Positions 44,860-53,813 of a DNA stretch of 64,000 nucleotides are shown here, piece after piece; the first letter of the stretch is position 1; each line of letters starts with the position of its first letter. Source of the DNA: Candidatus Scalindua sp. (GTDB lineage Bacteria; Planctomycetota; Brocadiia; Brocadiales; Scalinduaceae). A program made the position numbers and the translations under genes. A model generated the notes under the pieces. It saw only the letters and a program-made list of their open reading frames with translations. It was not told where the DNA came from and ran no database searches. Location: NCBI GenBank assembly GCA_021776915.1, contig JAIQZU010000043.1, positions 1 through 64,000 on the forward strand. The letters run 5' to 3'.

Positions 44860-47616
44860 ATGAAAAAAATAGAATTAATTATTGAGTGGAGTCGGCAGCA
44901 TCCGGTAGTTGTGGTCATTATTGCAGGGATTATTACAGCCTTTTTTGCTCTTCAACTACCTAAGGTTCGCGTAGATGCTTCTGCTTCACGAATGATGGTA
45001 AAAGAAGATCCCAATCGGGTTTTCTATGAAAAAACTATAGAGACATTTGGCTCAGACAATACAACGGTTATTTATATTAAAGATGAAAAACTTTTCACCT
45101 ATGAGAAATTAGAGGCTATTGAAGATATTTTTTATAATTTACAAGATGTGCCTGGGGTTTCCCGGGTCAATGGTCTTTTTAATGTAAAGAACTTTAAAGG
45201 AATGGATGGATTTCTGGATACAAACCCCTTATTGGACCCTATTCCGGAAGAACAAGAAGAACTCAACAGGGCCAATAAAGATGCTATCAATAGTCCACTA
45301 ATGCTGGGTTCTATGATTTCTAAAGATGGCAAGGTGATGGCCATCTCTGTTATTGCGGAGCCAGATCTTGAAGATGAAGACTTCGATAAAAAGTTTTCAA
45401 TAGAGATAGACAAGGTAATTGCTCCCTTGAAAAGCAAAGTAGATGAAGTTTTTCAAATTGGTACACCGCTTACCCGTCGTTCAATCATTGATCATATCCT
45501 GGAAGATCAGAGAACTCTCATTCCGGCAGGAGTGGGTATTTTATTAGTTCTCCTGGTGATTGGCCTGAAAACTTTCAACGGCGCTATCATTCCAGTGATT
45601 ACAGGGGGAGTATCAGTTATATGGGCAGTGGGTTTTATGACCATGCTTGGAATTCCCATTCAAGTACTAACAGTGATTATGCCTTGTCTGATTCTGGTTC
45701 TAGGTGCCACGGAAGATATGCACATTATTTCTGAATATTTTAAAGGAATTGAAGAAGGAAAAAATAAGCTTCAAGCAATTGACTATATGGCCCATAAAGT
45801 ATCAACGGCTATTTTATTGACTGCACTTACTACTTTTATAGGATTTGCCTCGATTATTCTAAATGACATGACCCTATTGAAAGAGTTTGGAATTGCCTCT
45901 GCTTTTGGCCTTTTTGTAAATTTCTGGATCACCATTACAATGGTGCCCGCATGCTTAAGGTTTTTTGGAGAATCCAAGAGTCCCTTTAAGAAAAAACATC
46001 CAGAGGACAAAGAGAGTGGAAAGCTCTTTAATTGGGCGGCTGAGAATTCTATTCGTATTGTTAATACCAAGAAAAAACTTGCCGTGATTCTTTATTGCGT
46101 TCTCACTCTGATTAGTATCTATGGAGTAACAAAGATCAAGGTGGATAACGATCTACTGGGCTATTTTAAGGCAAGTTCAGATATTCGTGTGAAGGCTGAT
46201 CGTCTTCATGAAGATTTGGCAGGTGCTCAAACTTTCTATGTGGTCTTAAATGCACATGAAAAAGGAGCTTTCAAAAGAACTGAAGCCTTAAAAAAGGTTT
46301 TTACAATTCAGGATTATATTGATGGTTCTGGTGATTTTGATAATTCTGTTTCTTTGGCTAATAATGTCGCACTTGTAAATCGAGAGATGAATGGTGGAAC
46401 TCAAGATAAATACTCTATTCCTGATAAAGATGAATTAATTTCACAATACCTTCTCTTTTTTACTAGAGAAGATATAGACCGTTACGTTTCTCCTGATTAC
46501 TCAGAAGCTAATATTGTTGTCCGTCATAATTTAAGTTCATCTTATGATCTTAAAGCCGCCTTGAATAAATTAACCGAAATACTCCAAGGGCAGCTTAGCG
46601 AAACTGAAATCGATTATCGGTATACTAGTGAGAGTATTCTTATTAATAATGCGGCTGAAAGCATTGCTGTAGGGCAGATACAATCACTGGGTCTTATGGG
46701 ATTGATTATCTTCGTCATTATGTGTTTTTTGTTTGTGAATATCAAGGCTGGATTCTTGTCTTTAATTCCTAATATATTTCCAATCATGTTACTTTATGGG
46801 GTAATGGGAATTTTTGATATTCCACTGAATCCAGGCACTGCCATGATTGCAGCTATTGCTATTGGTATTGCTGTAGACGATACTATTCATTTTATGGTGA
46901 GGTACAACGAAGAGATGAGAATACATAACAATCAAGTCCTTGCAATGGAGAGCTCTATTAGAGAAGAAACCCGCCCGGTGGTTACAACCTCTATTGCATT
47001 GGCTCTTGGTTTTGCATCCTTGGGTTTCTCACATTTTGTGCCCTTGATTTACTTTGGACTTTTATCAGCCCTGGTGATGGTGTTGGCCCTGATTTCCGAT
47101 TTGCTTATCACTCCAATGCTTCTGGTTTCCACGAAGCTTATCACTATTTGGGATATGATGGCCTTGAAATTGAGAGAAAATGTTATCAAAGAATCTCCTC
47201 TTTTTCAGAATATGAGTAAGTGGCAGATTAAAAAGATTGTTCTTATGGCTCATACCAAAATCTTCAACAAAGGGGATTTGATTATTAAGCAGGGGACAAA
47301 AGAGAGAACCATGTATTTGATTTTAGACGGTTCGGTCCAAGTAGAGTCCACCAGGGCTGATGGCCAAAAGACGGTTTTTGGAGAACTCCATGATGGGGAA
47401 ATCTTTGGAGAGATTGCTCTGGTAGATGAGGTGGAAAGAACAGCTGATATCGTTGCCCTTGAAGATGATACTCAAATGATTGAGATCGATTGGAAATCTT
47501 TAGAGCGGATAAGAAAAATTCTCCCACATGTGGCTAGCAAGCTCTTTTTGAATATATCCAGAATATTGGGTAAGCGTTTGGCCGCTATGAATGCGGCAAA
47601 GGTAGATCACCATTGA
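44860..47616 (+). CDS. RND/MMPL-type exporter with C-terminal cyclic nucleotide-binding domain
   Basis: 918 residues. An RND-superfamily transporter of the MMPL/HpnN-like type: TM1 at about 15-33, a periplasmic loop, TM2-6 (about 218-370), TM7 near 400, a second loop and TM8-12 (about 610-760). Residues 785-918 form a cyclic nucleotide-binding domain with the phosphate-binding cassette FGEIAL at 849-854 and R860-T-A, the same Glu to Arg spacing as protein kinase A sites, so binding of cAMP or cGMP is plausible. Such a fusion would gate export by a second messenger, which is inference. It follows the LolA-like gene; the stop overlaps the next start (TGATG). Confidence 0.88.
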   Translation: MKKIELIIEWSRQHPVVVVIIAGIITAFFALQLPKVRVDASASRMMVKEDPNRVFYEKTIETFGSDNTTVIYIKDEKLFTYEKLEAIEDIFYNLQDVPGVSRVNGLFNVKNFKGMDGFLDTNPLLDPIPEEQEELNRANKDAINSPLMLGSMISKDGKVMAISVIAEPDLEDEDFDKKFSIEIDKVIAPLKSKVDEVFQIGTPLTRRSIIDHILEDQRTLIPAGVGILLVLLVIGLKTFNGAIIPVITGGVSVIWAVGFMTMLGIPIQVLTVIMPCLILVLGATEDMHIISEYFKGIEEGKNKLQAIDYMAHKVSTAILLTALTTFIGFASIILNDMTLLKEFGIASAFGLFVNFWITITMVPACLRFFGESKSPFKKKHPEDKESGKLFNWAAENSIRIVNTKKKLAVILYCVLTLISIYGVTKIKVDNDLLGYFKASSDIRVKADRLHEDLAGAQTFYVVLNAHEKGAFKRTEALKKVFTIQDYIDGSGDFDNSVSLANNVALVNREMNGGTQDKYSIPDKDELISQYLLFFTREDIDRYVSPDYSEANIVVRHNLSSSYDLKAALNKLTEILQGQLSETEIDYRYTSESILINNAAESIAVGQIQSLGLMGLIIFVIMCFLFVNIKAGFLSLIPNIFPIMLLYGVMGIFDIPLNPGTAMIAAIAIGIAVDDTIHFMVRYNEEMRIHNNQVLAMESSIREETRPVVTTSIALALGFASLGFSHFVPLIYFGLLSALVMVLALISDLLITPMLLVSTKLITIWDMMALKLRENVIKESPLFQNMSKWQIKKIVLMAHTKIFNKGDLIIKQGTKERTMYLILDGSVQVESTRADGQKTVFGELHDGEIFGEIALVDEVERTADIVALEDDTQMIEIDWKSLERIRKILPHVASKLFLNISRILGKRLAAMNAAKVDHH

Positions 47617-49046
47617 TGTTATGCTTATTTAATTATCAGAGGTTGCTTTTAGCTAAAGGGCTTCTCTTTGCCTTTTTGTTTCTTTTTGCTACCTCTTTTG
47701 TATTAGCGGATGAATTCGATGATCTTTTTGGTGATGTAGATACAAAAGAGGCTGCTCCTGAAAAGAAAAATATGTGGAGAGATTTGATAGATAATTCCAA
47801 TTTTAAACTCTCACTGCGTTCTATGACTCAATATGAAAATCCAACTCCAAGAAAGGGATTAGATGATAAAACCCAATTTGTAGATGGAAGGCTTAATTTT
47901 GATACCAAGCTCAAAAGGGGAATGAATCTTCTTAGTTTAGCGATGTGGTTTGAATTTGGAAATCAAAAGGACACCTATCAAGGGATTGGTAATTTCCCGG
48001 AAGACCGTAATGATCATAGAAGGATTGTGGAGTTTAATGAGTTTAATTGGGTAGGGAGCTGGGATGATCTTGATTTAACAATTGGAAAAAAAGTTTTTAA
48101 GATGGGGATGTCCACCCTCTATTCTCCTTCAGATCGCATTAGCCCTAAAGACTTCAATGACCCCTTTAATCCTAAAGAGCTTGGTACCTGGTTGTCCCAA
48201 ATAGATTATTTTAAGGGAAACACAACCTTTACATTGGCGGTTATTCCTTTCTTTACCCCTCTAAAAAGACCTCCAACTACCTCTAGGTGGTCTGGAGTAG
48301 GCGACTCTTCTAACAGCATAGAATCTCTAATTCCAAATAATCTTCCTTCGGTCACTTCGACTGTTACTTCGTCAACTTCAGAAGAAGAGTTTCCGGTTAG
48401 GACATTGAAAAATGTACAATCTATTCTTAAGATGAAAACAACTGTGAAGGGTTGGGATTTTTTTCTGGCTGCCTTTAATGGACCTAACTTTTTTCCAGTA
48501 CTTGCTGGAGAATCCTCAAGCAAGTTCAAAACCGAGCAAGTGCGTGTGGCAAATTTTAGTACCGGATTTTCAACGACTTATAAAAAGTTTGAATTCCATG
48601 GTGAGGCTCTCTATCAATTGGCTTATGCTGGCAAAGACGATAATTATCTCAATTATGTCTTTGGCAGCACCTTAACAATGGATGAATGGGTGAAGCACAT
48701 TGGCTTAAAGCAGATTGATCTTACAACAGAATTCTCCAAAGAAAAAATTACTGCAAAGCAGACTCATAGTGATTTTGTTTCCAGCTCCGAAGAATCGCGT
48801 CTCGCAAGGGATATTATACTCACTCGTATTATTTTTAAATATAGTGAAAACTTAAGACTGGCCGCTGGATTCAATTATGACTTTGATGAGAGGGGTCATT
48901 TTGAAACAGCCGGATTTGAATATAAAATAAGGCCAGGTTTGATTCTTAAAATGCATACAGAATATATTAATGGTAAAAAAGATACCCATTATGGTCAATT
49001 TCGTGAAAATGATCGTTTGGTTACCACTTTAGAGTACTCTTTTTAA
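47616..49046 (+). CDS. Outer membrane beta-barrel-like protein of the exporter cluster (DUF1302-like)
   Basis: About 476 residues. A signal peptide ends near FVLAD, followed by an acidic EFDDLFGDVD segment. The rest is alternating amphipathic strands with frequent aromatic girdle residues, ending in TTLEYSF, a C-terminal Phe typical of BAM-assembled barrels. It resembles the DUF1302/alginate-export-like proteins found with LolA-like/MMPL pairs. I infer that it is the outer membrane member of the same transport system. ATG 47616 overlaps the exporter stop, giving coupled translation. Confidence 0.75.
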   Translation: MLCLFNYQRLLLAKGLLFAFLFLFATSFVLADEFDDLFGDVDTKEAAPEKKNMWRDLIDNSNFKLSLRSMTQYENPTPRKGLDDKTQFVDGRLNFDTKLKRGMNLLSLAMWFEFGNQKDTYQGIGNFPEDRNDHRRIVEFNEFNWVGSWDDLDLTIGKKVFKMGMSTLYSPSDRISPKDFNDPFNPKELGTWLSQIDYFKGNTTFTLAVIPFFTPLKRPPTTSRWSGVGDSSNSIESLIPNNLPSVTSTVTSSTSEEEFPVRTLKNVQSILKMKTTVKGWDFFLAAFNGPNFFPVLAGESSSKFKTEQVRVANFSTGFSTTYKKFEFHGEALYQLAYAGKDDNYLNYVFGSTLTMDEWVKHIGLKQIDLTTEFSKEKITAKQTHSDFVSSSEESRLARDIILTRIIFKYSENLRLAAGFNYDFDERGHFETAGFEYKIRPGLILKMHTEYINGKKDTHYGQFRENDRLVTTLEYSF

Positions 49047-49436
49047 GAAATCTCTTTAAACAAGCCATTGATGGTATTATGTATATAGCCGCATTGCCTT
49101 TAAGAATTCGGCATGTTCATGGTGTTCGCAGTCTTTAAACCTTTTCACATCTATAGTCTTTAATGCTTTACGCCTGATTTTTCCTGCTCTTCTTACTAAC
49201 CTTCTCAATATTAGCACGACCTTTATTAGTGTTAACTTATTTGCGAAATAATTTTTCTCCATTTTAGGAGTCAATATCCTAAATTTCACCTAACTATAAC
49301 ATACATTCCTTTCAATCTTTCAGTAAAAACTATATGCCTTGACTACGCAAAATCGTCATGTTAATATTTAAGCTTAATCTTATATAATCAAATGTTGTTA
49401 TGAAACAGGCAATAAACTCTTAAGGAGAAAACATAA
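49047..49436. other. Intergenic region with a possible small gene
   Basis: 390 bases after the transport cluster; it holds the small minus-strand frame at 49077-49289 and the activase upstream region (AAGGAGAAAAC ribosome-binding site at its end). Confidence 0.4.
49077..49289 (-). CDS. Possible small basic protein
   Basis: A 70-residue frame, strongly basic (many Lys and Arg), with a modest AGGTGA before its ATG and host-like codons (ATA, AGA, AGG). Not recognised; it may be a small DNA- or RNA-binding protein, a gene remnant or chance. Confidence 0.3.
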   Translation of the reverse strand: MKFRILTPKMEKNYFANKLTLIKVVLILRRLVRRAGKIRRKALKTIDVKRFKDCEHHEHAEFLKAMRLYT

Positions 49437-51338
49437 ATGTTGACGCTCGGAATTGATATAGGGTCTTTATCGACAGACGCAGTATTAATAAATGAAAAGA
49501 AAGAAATAGTGACCTATGAGGTAATCGCTACCGGCGCCAGCAGCAAAAAGGCATGCGACAAAATATTCAAACATATCCTGGATGTTACCAAACTGGAGGC
49601 AAAAGATATAGACTACACAGTTGCAACCGGTTATGGCCGGATCAAAGTCCCTTTTGCCAATGAAGTTGTAACTGAGATTACCTGCCATGCTAAAGGTGCA
49701 AACCATTTCTTCCCTGATGCCAGGACTGTCATAGACATTGGTGGGCAGGATAGCAAAGCCATAAAGCTGGACGCCAAAGGCAACGTAGTCGATTTCTCCA
49801 TGAACGACAAGTGCGCAGCAGGGACAGGAAGGTTCCTGGAGGTAATGGCAAGGACACTAGAGATTGAGCTCGATGATATGGGGGAACTCTCTCTTAAAGG
49901 GAAAGATAATGTCTCTATCAGCAGTCTGTGTACCGTATTTGCAGAATCAGAGGTTGTATCCTTAATCGGCGCTGACCATAAGGTTCCGGATATTTGTAAG
50001 GCATTACATATTTCCATCGCCAAAAGGGTCTCAGCACAGGCGAAGAGGGTTGGCCTGGAAGAAACGGTAGTAATGACCGGAGGTGTTGCCAAGAATATAG
50101 GAGTTGTGCGTGAACTTGAAAAAAAGCTGCTCTGTACTATTAAAATGCCTGAAGAACCTCAAATAATTGGTGCTTTAGGAGCAGCCATAATAGCCTTAGA
50201 AAACGCAAATGCAGCTACAAAAAAGGAATCCGTTGCGGCCACTGCTGATAATAAAACATCCATCGCCAATGTTCAACTCGATGATGATAAAATGCCGAAA
50301 ATCGGTTATTTTTGTACTTATACACCGGTTGAGATTATCAGGGCAGCTGGATATCACCCTGTAAGGATAAAGGGTTCAAATAGCGAAAATGGTGGAGCAG
50401 AGGAGCTGTTGTGTAATAATATATGCTCATATATCAAAACTCTTACCGATCAGAAATTATCAGGTAACCTGGAACATCTTGAGGGAATTGTTTTTACTAA
50501 TTCCTGTGATGGGATGAGAAGGCTCTACGATGCCTGGGTAAGGATAGATAACGGAAAGAAATTCAACTATTTCCTCGATATTCCAAAGAACAGTGACGAT
50601 GCATCCGTACAATACTTTGCTGACGTAATATATACATTTAAAGAGGAATTAGAGAAGCATTTTAAGCTTAAGATACGAGATAAGGATATAAATGAGAGTA
50701 TTTCTTTATATAATGGAATGAGAGAAAAAGTAACGGTATTTTTACAAAAACAATGGGACGGTTACATTGGGTATTCCGGTTATGAAATCTACTCTCTATT
50801 GATGCAAGGCATAAATGCAGTGCCTGAGAAATTTCAGGATTATATATCATCCTTAACCTCCCTAATGAAGAAAATAGGTGATGTTCCTCAAACGAAATCA
50901 ACACCAACGCTCTTTATCTGGGGAAGTATATTGGAAAATGAAGAAATAATCAAAATGATTGAAGATACCGGTGCCAGGGTAGTTTTAGATGATCTATGTA
51001 CAGGCAGCAGGTACTTTGACAAAAAAGTTGAGATTACAGACGATCCTTACAAGTCAATTTCGGAAAGATACTTAAAGAGATCACCCTGCTCAAGGATGGT
51101 TGACGTCTTCGGGAGAATTAAAGGCATACTCTCCCTTATCGAAAAAAGGGCAATAAGCGGAGCAGTCTATCACTCCTTGAAATTCTGTGATCATACCTTA
51201 TACGATTATCCTCTGGTCAAGGAAGAGTTTGAGAAGAAGAATATCCCCCTGCTTCATATAAATTGCGATAACAGTTCCAAGAGTGAAGGTCAAATCAAGA
51301 CCAGAGTTGAAGCGTTCATAGAACAACTGGCAACATAA
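49437..51338 (+). CDS. Fused dehydratase activase (BcrA/HgdC type) and HgdB-type dehydratase subunit
   Basis: 633 residues. Residues 1 to about 258 are an ASKHA ATPase activase: GIDIGSLSTDA, DIGGQDSK at 100-107, Cys126 in KCAAGTG and Cys165 in SLCTVFAESE, the cysteines that bridge the dimer's [4Fe-4S] cluster in HgdC. After a linker, about 287-633 resemble the HgdB/BcrB-type D component, with cysteines in LLCNNIC, TNSCDGMRR, DDLCTG and KFCDH. Activases use ATP to push an electron to a low-potential dehydratase or reductase. The fusion to a dehydratase half is unusual. The neighbouring 51653 gene supplies another such subunit. Substrate unknown. Confidence 0.85.
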   Translation: MLTLGIDIGSLSTDAVLINEKKEIVTYEVIATGASSKKACDKIFKHILDVTKLEAKDIDYTVATGYGRIKVPFANEVVTEITCHAKGANHFFPDARTVIDIGGQDSKAIKLDAKGNVVDFSMNDKCAAGTGRFLEVMARTLEIELDDMGELSLKGKDNVSISSLCTVFAESEVVSLIGADHKVPDICKALHISIAKRVSAQAKRVGLEETVVMTGGVAKNIGVVRELEKKLLCTIKMPEEPQIIGALGAAIIALENANAATKKESVAATADNKTSIANVQLDDDKMPKIGYFCTYTPVEIIRAAGYHPVRIKGSNSENGGAEELLCNNICSYIKTLTDQKLSGNLEHLEGIVFTNSCDGMRRLYDAWVRIDNGKKFNYFLDIPKNSDDASVQYFADVIYTFKEELEKHFKLKIRDKDINESISLYNGMREKVTVFLQKQWDGYIGYSGYEIYSLLMQGINAVPEKFQDYISSLTSLMKKIGDVPQTKSTPTLFIWGSILENEEIIKMIEDTGARVVLDDLCTGSRYFDKKVEITDDPYKSISERYLKRSPCSRMVDVFGRIKGILSLIEKRAISGAVYHSLKFCDHTLYDYPLVKEEFEKKNIPLLHINCDNSSKSEGQIKTRVEAFIEQLAT

Positions 51339-51652
51339 TTAGAAGCGCCTGGTAATCTCCCGGTCTTTGGTCTAGCCACTACTAACACCCAATCTGGCCA
51401 GGCAATAAGAGAAAAACGTTTACTTGTGCAAATGAAAGATTCGTACTATTGAATTTCCGGTCTGATGACATTCCTCACTTTCGAGAGGATTCCAGTATTG
51501 GAATCCTCTCGAAAGTGAGGAATATGTCCCTGCTTCCACTTGCCTGAACTACGTCTGACCCGTCCGAACGGATTCATCTGGGCGGACAGACAGACAGGGA
51601 ATCCACATTCAGCCTCAGACATTTAAAAGAACAGGTTTACAATAATAGAATT
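51339..51652. other. Spacer with palindromic element
   Basis: 314 bases between the two dehydratase-type genes. It contains the perfect palindrome at 51471-51522 and, at about 51555-51600, text similar to the GC-rich stretch near 23460. No gene is seen. Confidence 0.5.
51471..51522. repeat. Palindromic repeat, family A, copy 2 (perfect)
   Basis: A perfect 24-base inverted repeat (51471-51494 with 51499-51522) and a four-base loop GTAT. The core AGAGGATTCCAGTATTGGA recurs at 4896-4914 and 55253-55272 with substitutions. It is the longest perfect hairpin seen in the window. Confidence 0.9.
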
Positions 51653-52933
51653 ATGCTGAACATTAAAAGGGCAAAGCAGAAAGCTGCCAGAAAATTAACC
51701 CCCTATTTCCTGAAAGAACTATTCAGGTGGTTGAATATGTATTCAAGAATAACCGGAAAAGGTTTTGGCAATGAGAAATTAAAGGCTTTTGATGAGCTGT
51801 CCAAGCACGTAATAGAGCTTTTTTATCATACATACAAACATGGTTCGATCTGGACAACTCTATTTGTACCGTCCGAAATCATTTTTGCGATGAAACTATA
51901 TCCCTTCTCATTGGAAATAGCAGCCGCCCTTTCTTCAAAATTTGGTCAAAGCTCCCATTCTCTCGCAGAGGCCGATCTCGCCGCCATTCCAACTGATGTC
52001 TGCTCTTTCCATAGAACAGCGTTGGGGAATGCTTACATGGGAGCGTATCCACGTCCCCTGTTTCTCGCAGGAACATCTACTATATGCGACAGCAACATAA
52101 AGACAATAAAGATCTGCGAATCCATAACAGGTAAAAAGAATATGATAGTAGACGTCCCTTATGAGATGAACGACAACTCCGTCAAGTATCTTACAAATCA
52201 ATTAATCAGCTTGACAAAATGCCTGGAAGAAGCTACCGGGAAAAAGATGGAGAAACACTCTCTTGCAGAAGCCATAGATTTATCTAATAAAGCAAGAGAA
52301 AAGATGCTTGAATTAAATCATGTGAGGCTGGATCCTTTATCGCCGCTTGCGGGCGGTGACGGCCTGGGCTTCATGTTGCCAAGCCACTTCTTGATAGGTT
52401 CAGAATATGCAGTAAATTTCTACGCAAAAATGGTAGATGAACTCAAGGAGATAATTGCATCAAAGAGGGCAAATGGAGAAAAAGCCGATGATAAAGAGAT
52501 CAGGCTCCTCTGGCTGGAACTGAAACCATATTTTAAGGCCGATGTCTTTGACAAGATTGAGAATGCCGGAAAAACCAAAATAGTCTTTGAGGAGATTAAT
52601 CACGTCTACTGGGACAAAATGGACCCGGATAAACCATACGAAAGCCTCGCACGAAAACTTATCTCCAACCATAACAACGGACCTTTAGAAAACAGATTGA
52701 AGGTTATTAAAACGTTAGCCAGAGATTACAACGTAGACGGCGTAATCGCCTTCTCAACCTGGGGCTGCAGGAGAAACAACGCCGCAATACCTACCATAAA
52801 AACAGAGCTGGCCAGGGAAGGATACCCACTCTTAAATCTTGATGGAGATTGCGTTGATGACAGCAACTACATGTCAGGCCAGATCGCCACAAGAACCGAA
52901 GGTTTCGTTGAAATGCTGGGCGTCAGAAAGTAA
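51653..52933 (+). CDS. 2-hydroxyacyl-CoA dehydratase D-component family protein (HgdB-like)
   Basis: 426 residues. Conserved points of the HgdB/BcrB/double-cubane family are visible: VPSEIIFAMKLYPF near residue 75, TDVCSFHRTALG with a cluster cysteine, ICDSN, and a C-terminal GVIAFSTWGCRRNNAA with the third cysteine, followed by LNLDGDCVDDSNYMSGQ. Members bind [4Fe-4S] or double-cubane clusters and perform radical dehydration of 2-hydroxyacyl-CoA, benzoyl-CoA reduction, or reduction of small molecules. It is probably activated by the upstream fused activase. Basic N-terminal 20 residues; start ATG 51653 with a weak ribosome-binding site. Confidence 0.85.
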   Translation: MLNIKRAKQKAARKLTPYFLKELFRWLNMYSRITGKGFGNEKLKAFDELSKHVIELFYHTYKHGSIWTTLFVPSEIIFAMKLYPFSLEIAAALSSKFGQSSHSLAEADLAAIPTDVCSFHRTALGNAYMGAYPRPLFLAGTSTICDSNIKTIKICESITGKKNMIVDVPYEMNDNSVKYLTNQLISLTKCLEEATGKKMEKHSLAEAIDLSNKAREKMLELNHVRLDPLSPLAGGDGLGFMLPSHFLIGSEYAVNFYAKMVDELKEIIASKRANGEKADDKEIRLLWLELKPYFKADVFDKIENAGKTKIVFEEINHVYWDKMDPDKPYESLARKLISNHNNGPLENRLKVIKTLARDYNVDGVIAFSTWGCRRNNAAIPTIKTELAREGYPLLNLDGDCVDDSNYMSGQIATRTEGFVEMLGVRK

Positions 52934-53174
52934 ATCTCAAAATCTGCCACAGTTTCCCAGCTAATTCATATTCATTCGCTCACAGCCAATCTTATCTGGT
53001 AGCAAAAGAAGCCTATTGGTCTCTCCACGTTTTTTGGAAATTCCACTTGAAAAATTACCTTAAAGTAATATAAATCATGACTATGATATTGGAAATATAC
53101 AGACGCCGTATATTTCTGATGTCGCAGTAGCTGTATATTTAATGTTAGGCTTGCTAAAATTATAATACAAACCA
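52934..53174. other. Gene-free spacer
   Basis: About 240 bases. An inverted pair ATATACAG ... CTGTATAT (about 53094-53138) is present; nothing else is supported. Confidence 0.35.
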
Positions 53175-53716
53175 ATGTTTCTATTAAACAAGTATGATCA
53201 AAAAATAAAAATTATTACTGAATTCAAGTTGGATATTAAGAAATACATTTCACTTGAAGTCAATGAATATCAATCTGACAATGAAGCTAAAAAAATACTA
53301 TCTCTTAGAGAAAAATTAAATACCCTTGCTGGTGAAGTTAGAAACTATGTTGAAAAAGCAGGGGTAAGCTCAGGTTTCTACATAGACCAAGCCTATACAC
53401 CAGCATTCTCAAATTTATTTAATATTAGTATTAATAATCTGCAAGCGGTTATAGACCTTCTCGATCAAGCAATAGGGAACTATAAGTACCTTCAAAAAAT
53501 TTCCGGCGCAAATGTTTCAATCCTCTGCATTGGATTGGTGAATTCATAAGGATACCTTTCTATCTAGCTTCCTTTGCTGGCTTTGATGTAAATAAAATTG
53601 AATTTTCTATATTTGGCAAAATTTACAAATTTTTATTTTCAATTGTTATTTTTTTGGCCGCGATATGTAGAATCCTAACTTATTTTAAAATATTCTTTGG
53701 CCTCGTTATTATGTAA
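53175..53716 (+). pseudogene. Frameshifted gene for a small coiled-coil/membrane protein
   Basis: The first frame gives 124 residues, mostly charged helix, and ends at TAA 53547-53549. From about 53516 the +2 frame becomes coding-like, reading NPLHWIGEFIRIPFYLASF and then a Gly-Phe-Asp segment and a hydrophobic helix (FLFSIVIFLAAICRIL), and stops at TAA 53714-53716. One missing base near 53515 (in GTTTCAATCC) would join both parts into a protein of about 180 residues with a helical N-terminal part, an amphipathic WIG...RIPF segment and one C-terminal membrane helix. It could be a true mutation or an assembly error. Function unknown. Confidence 0.65.
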
Positions 53717-53813
53717 AGATGGATGCTTATTAGGGGTAAAAAGGGGTCACCTTGATCTATGATTAGCAAATGGGAATCACAGATCGTCGCCTGACACAAT
53801 CTTTTAAACCTCA

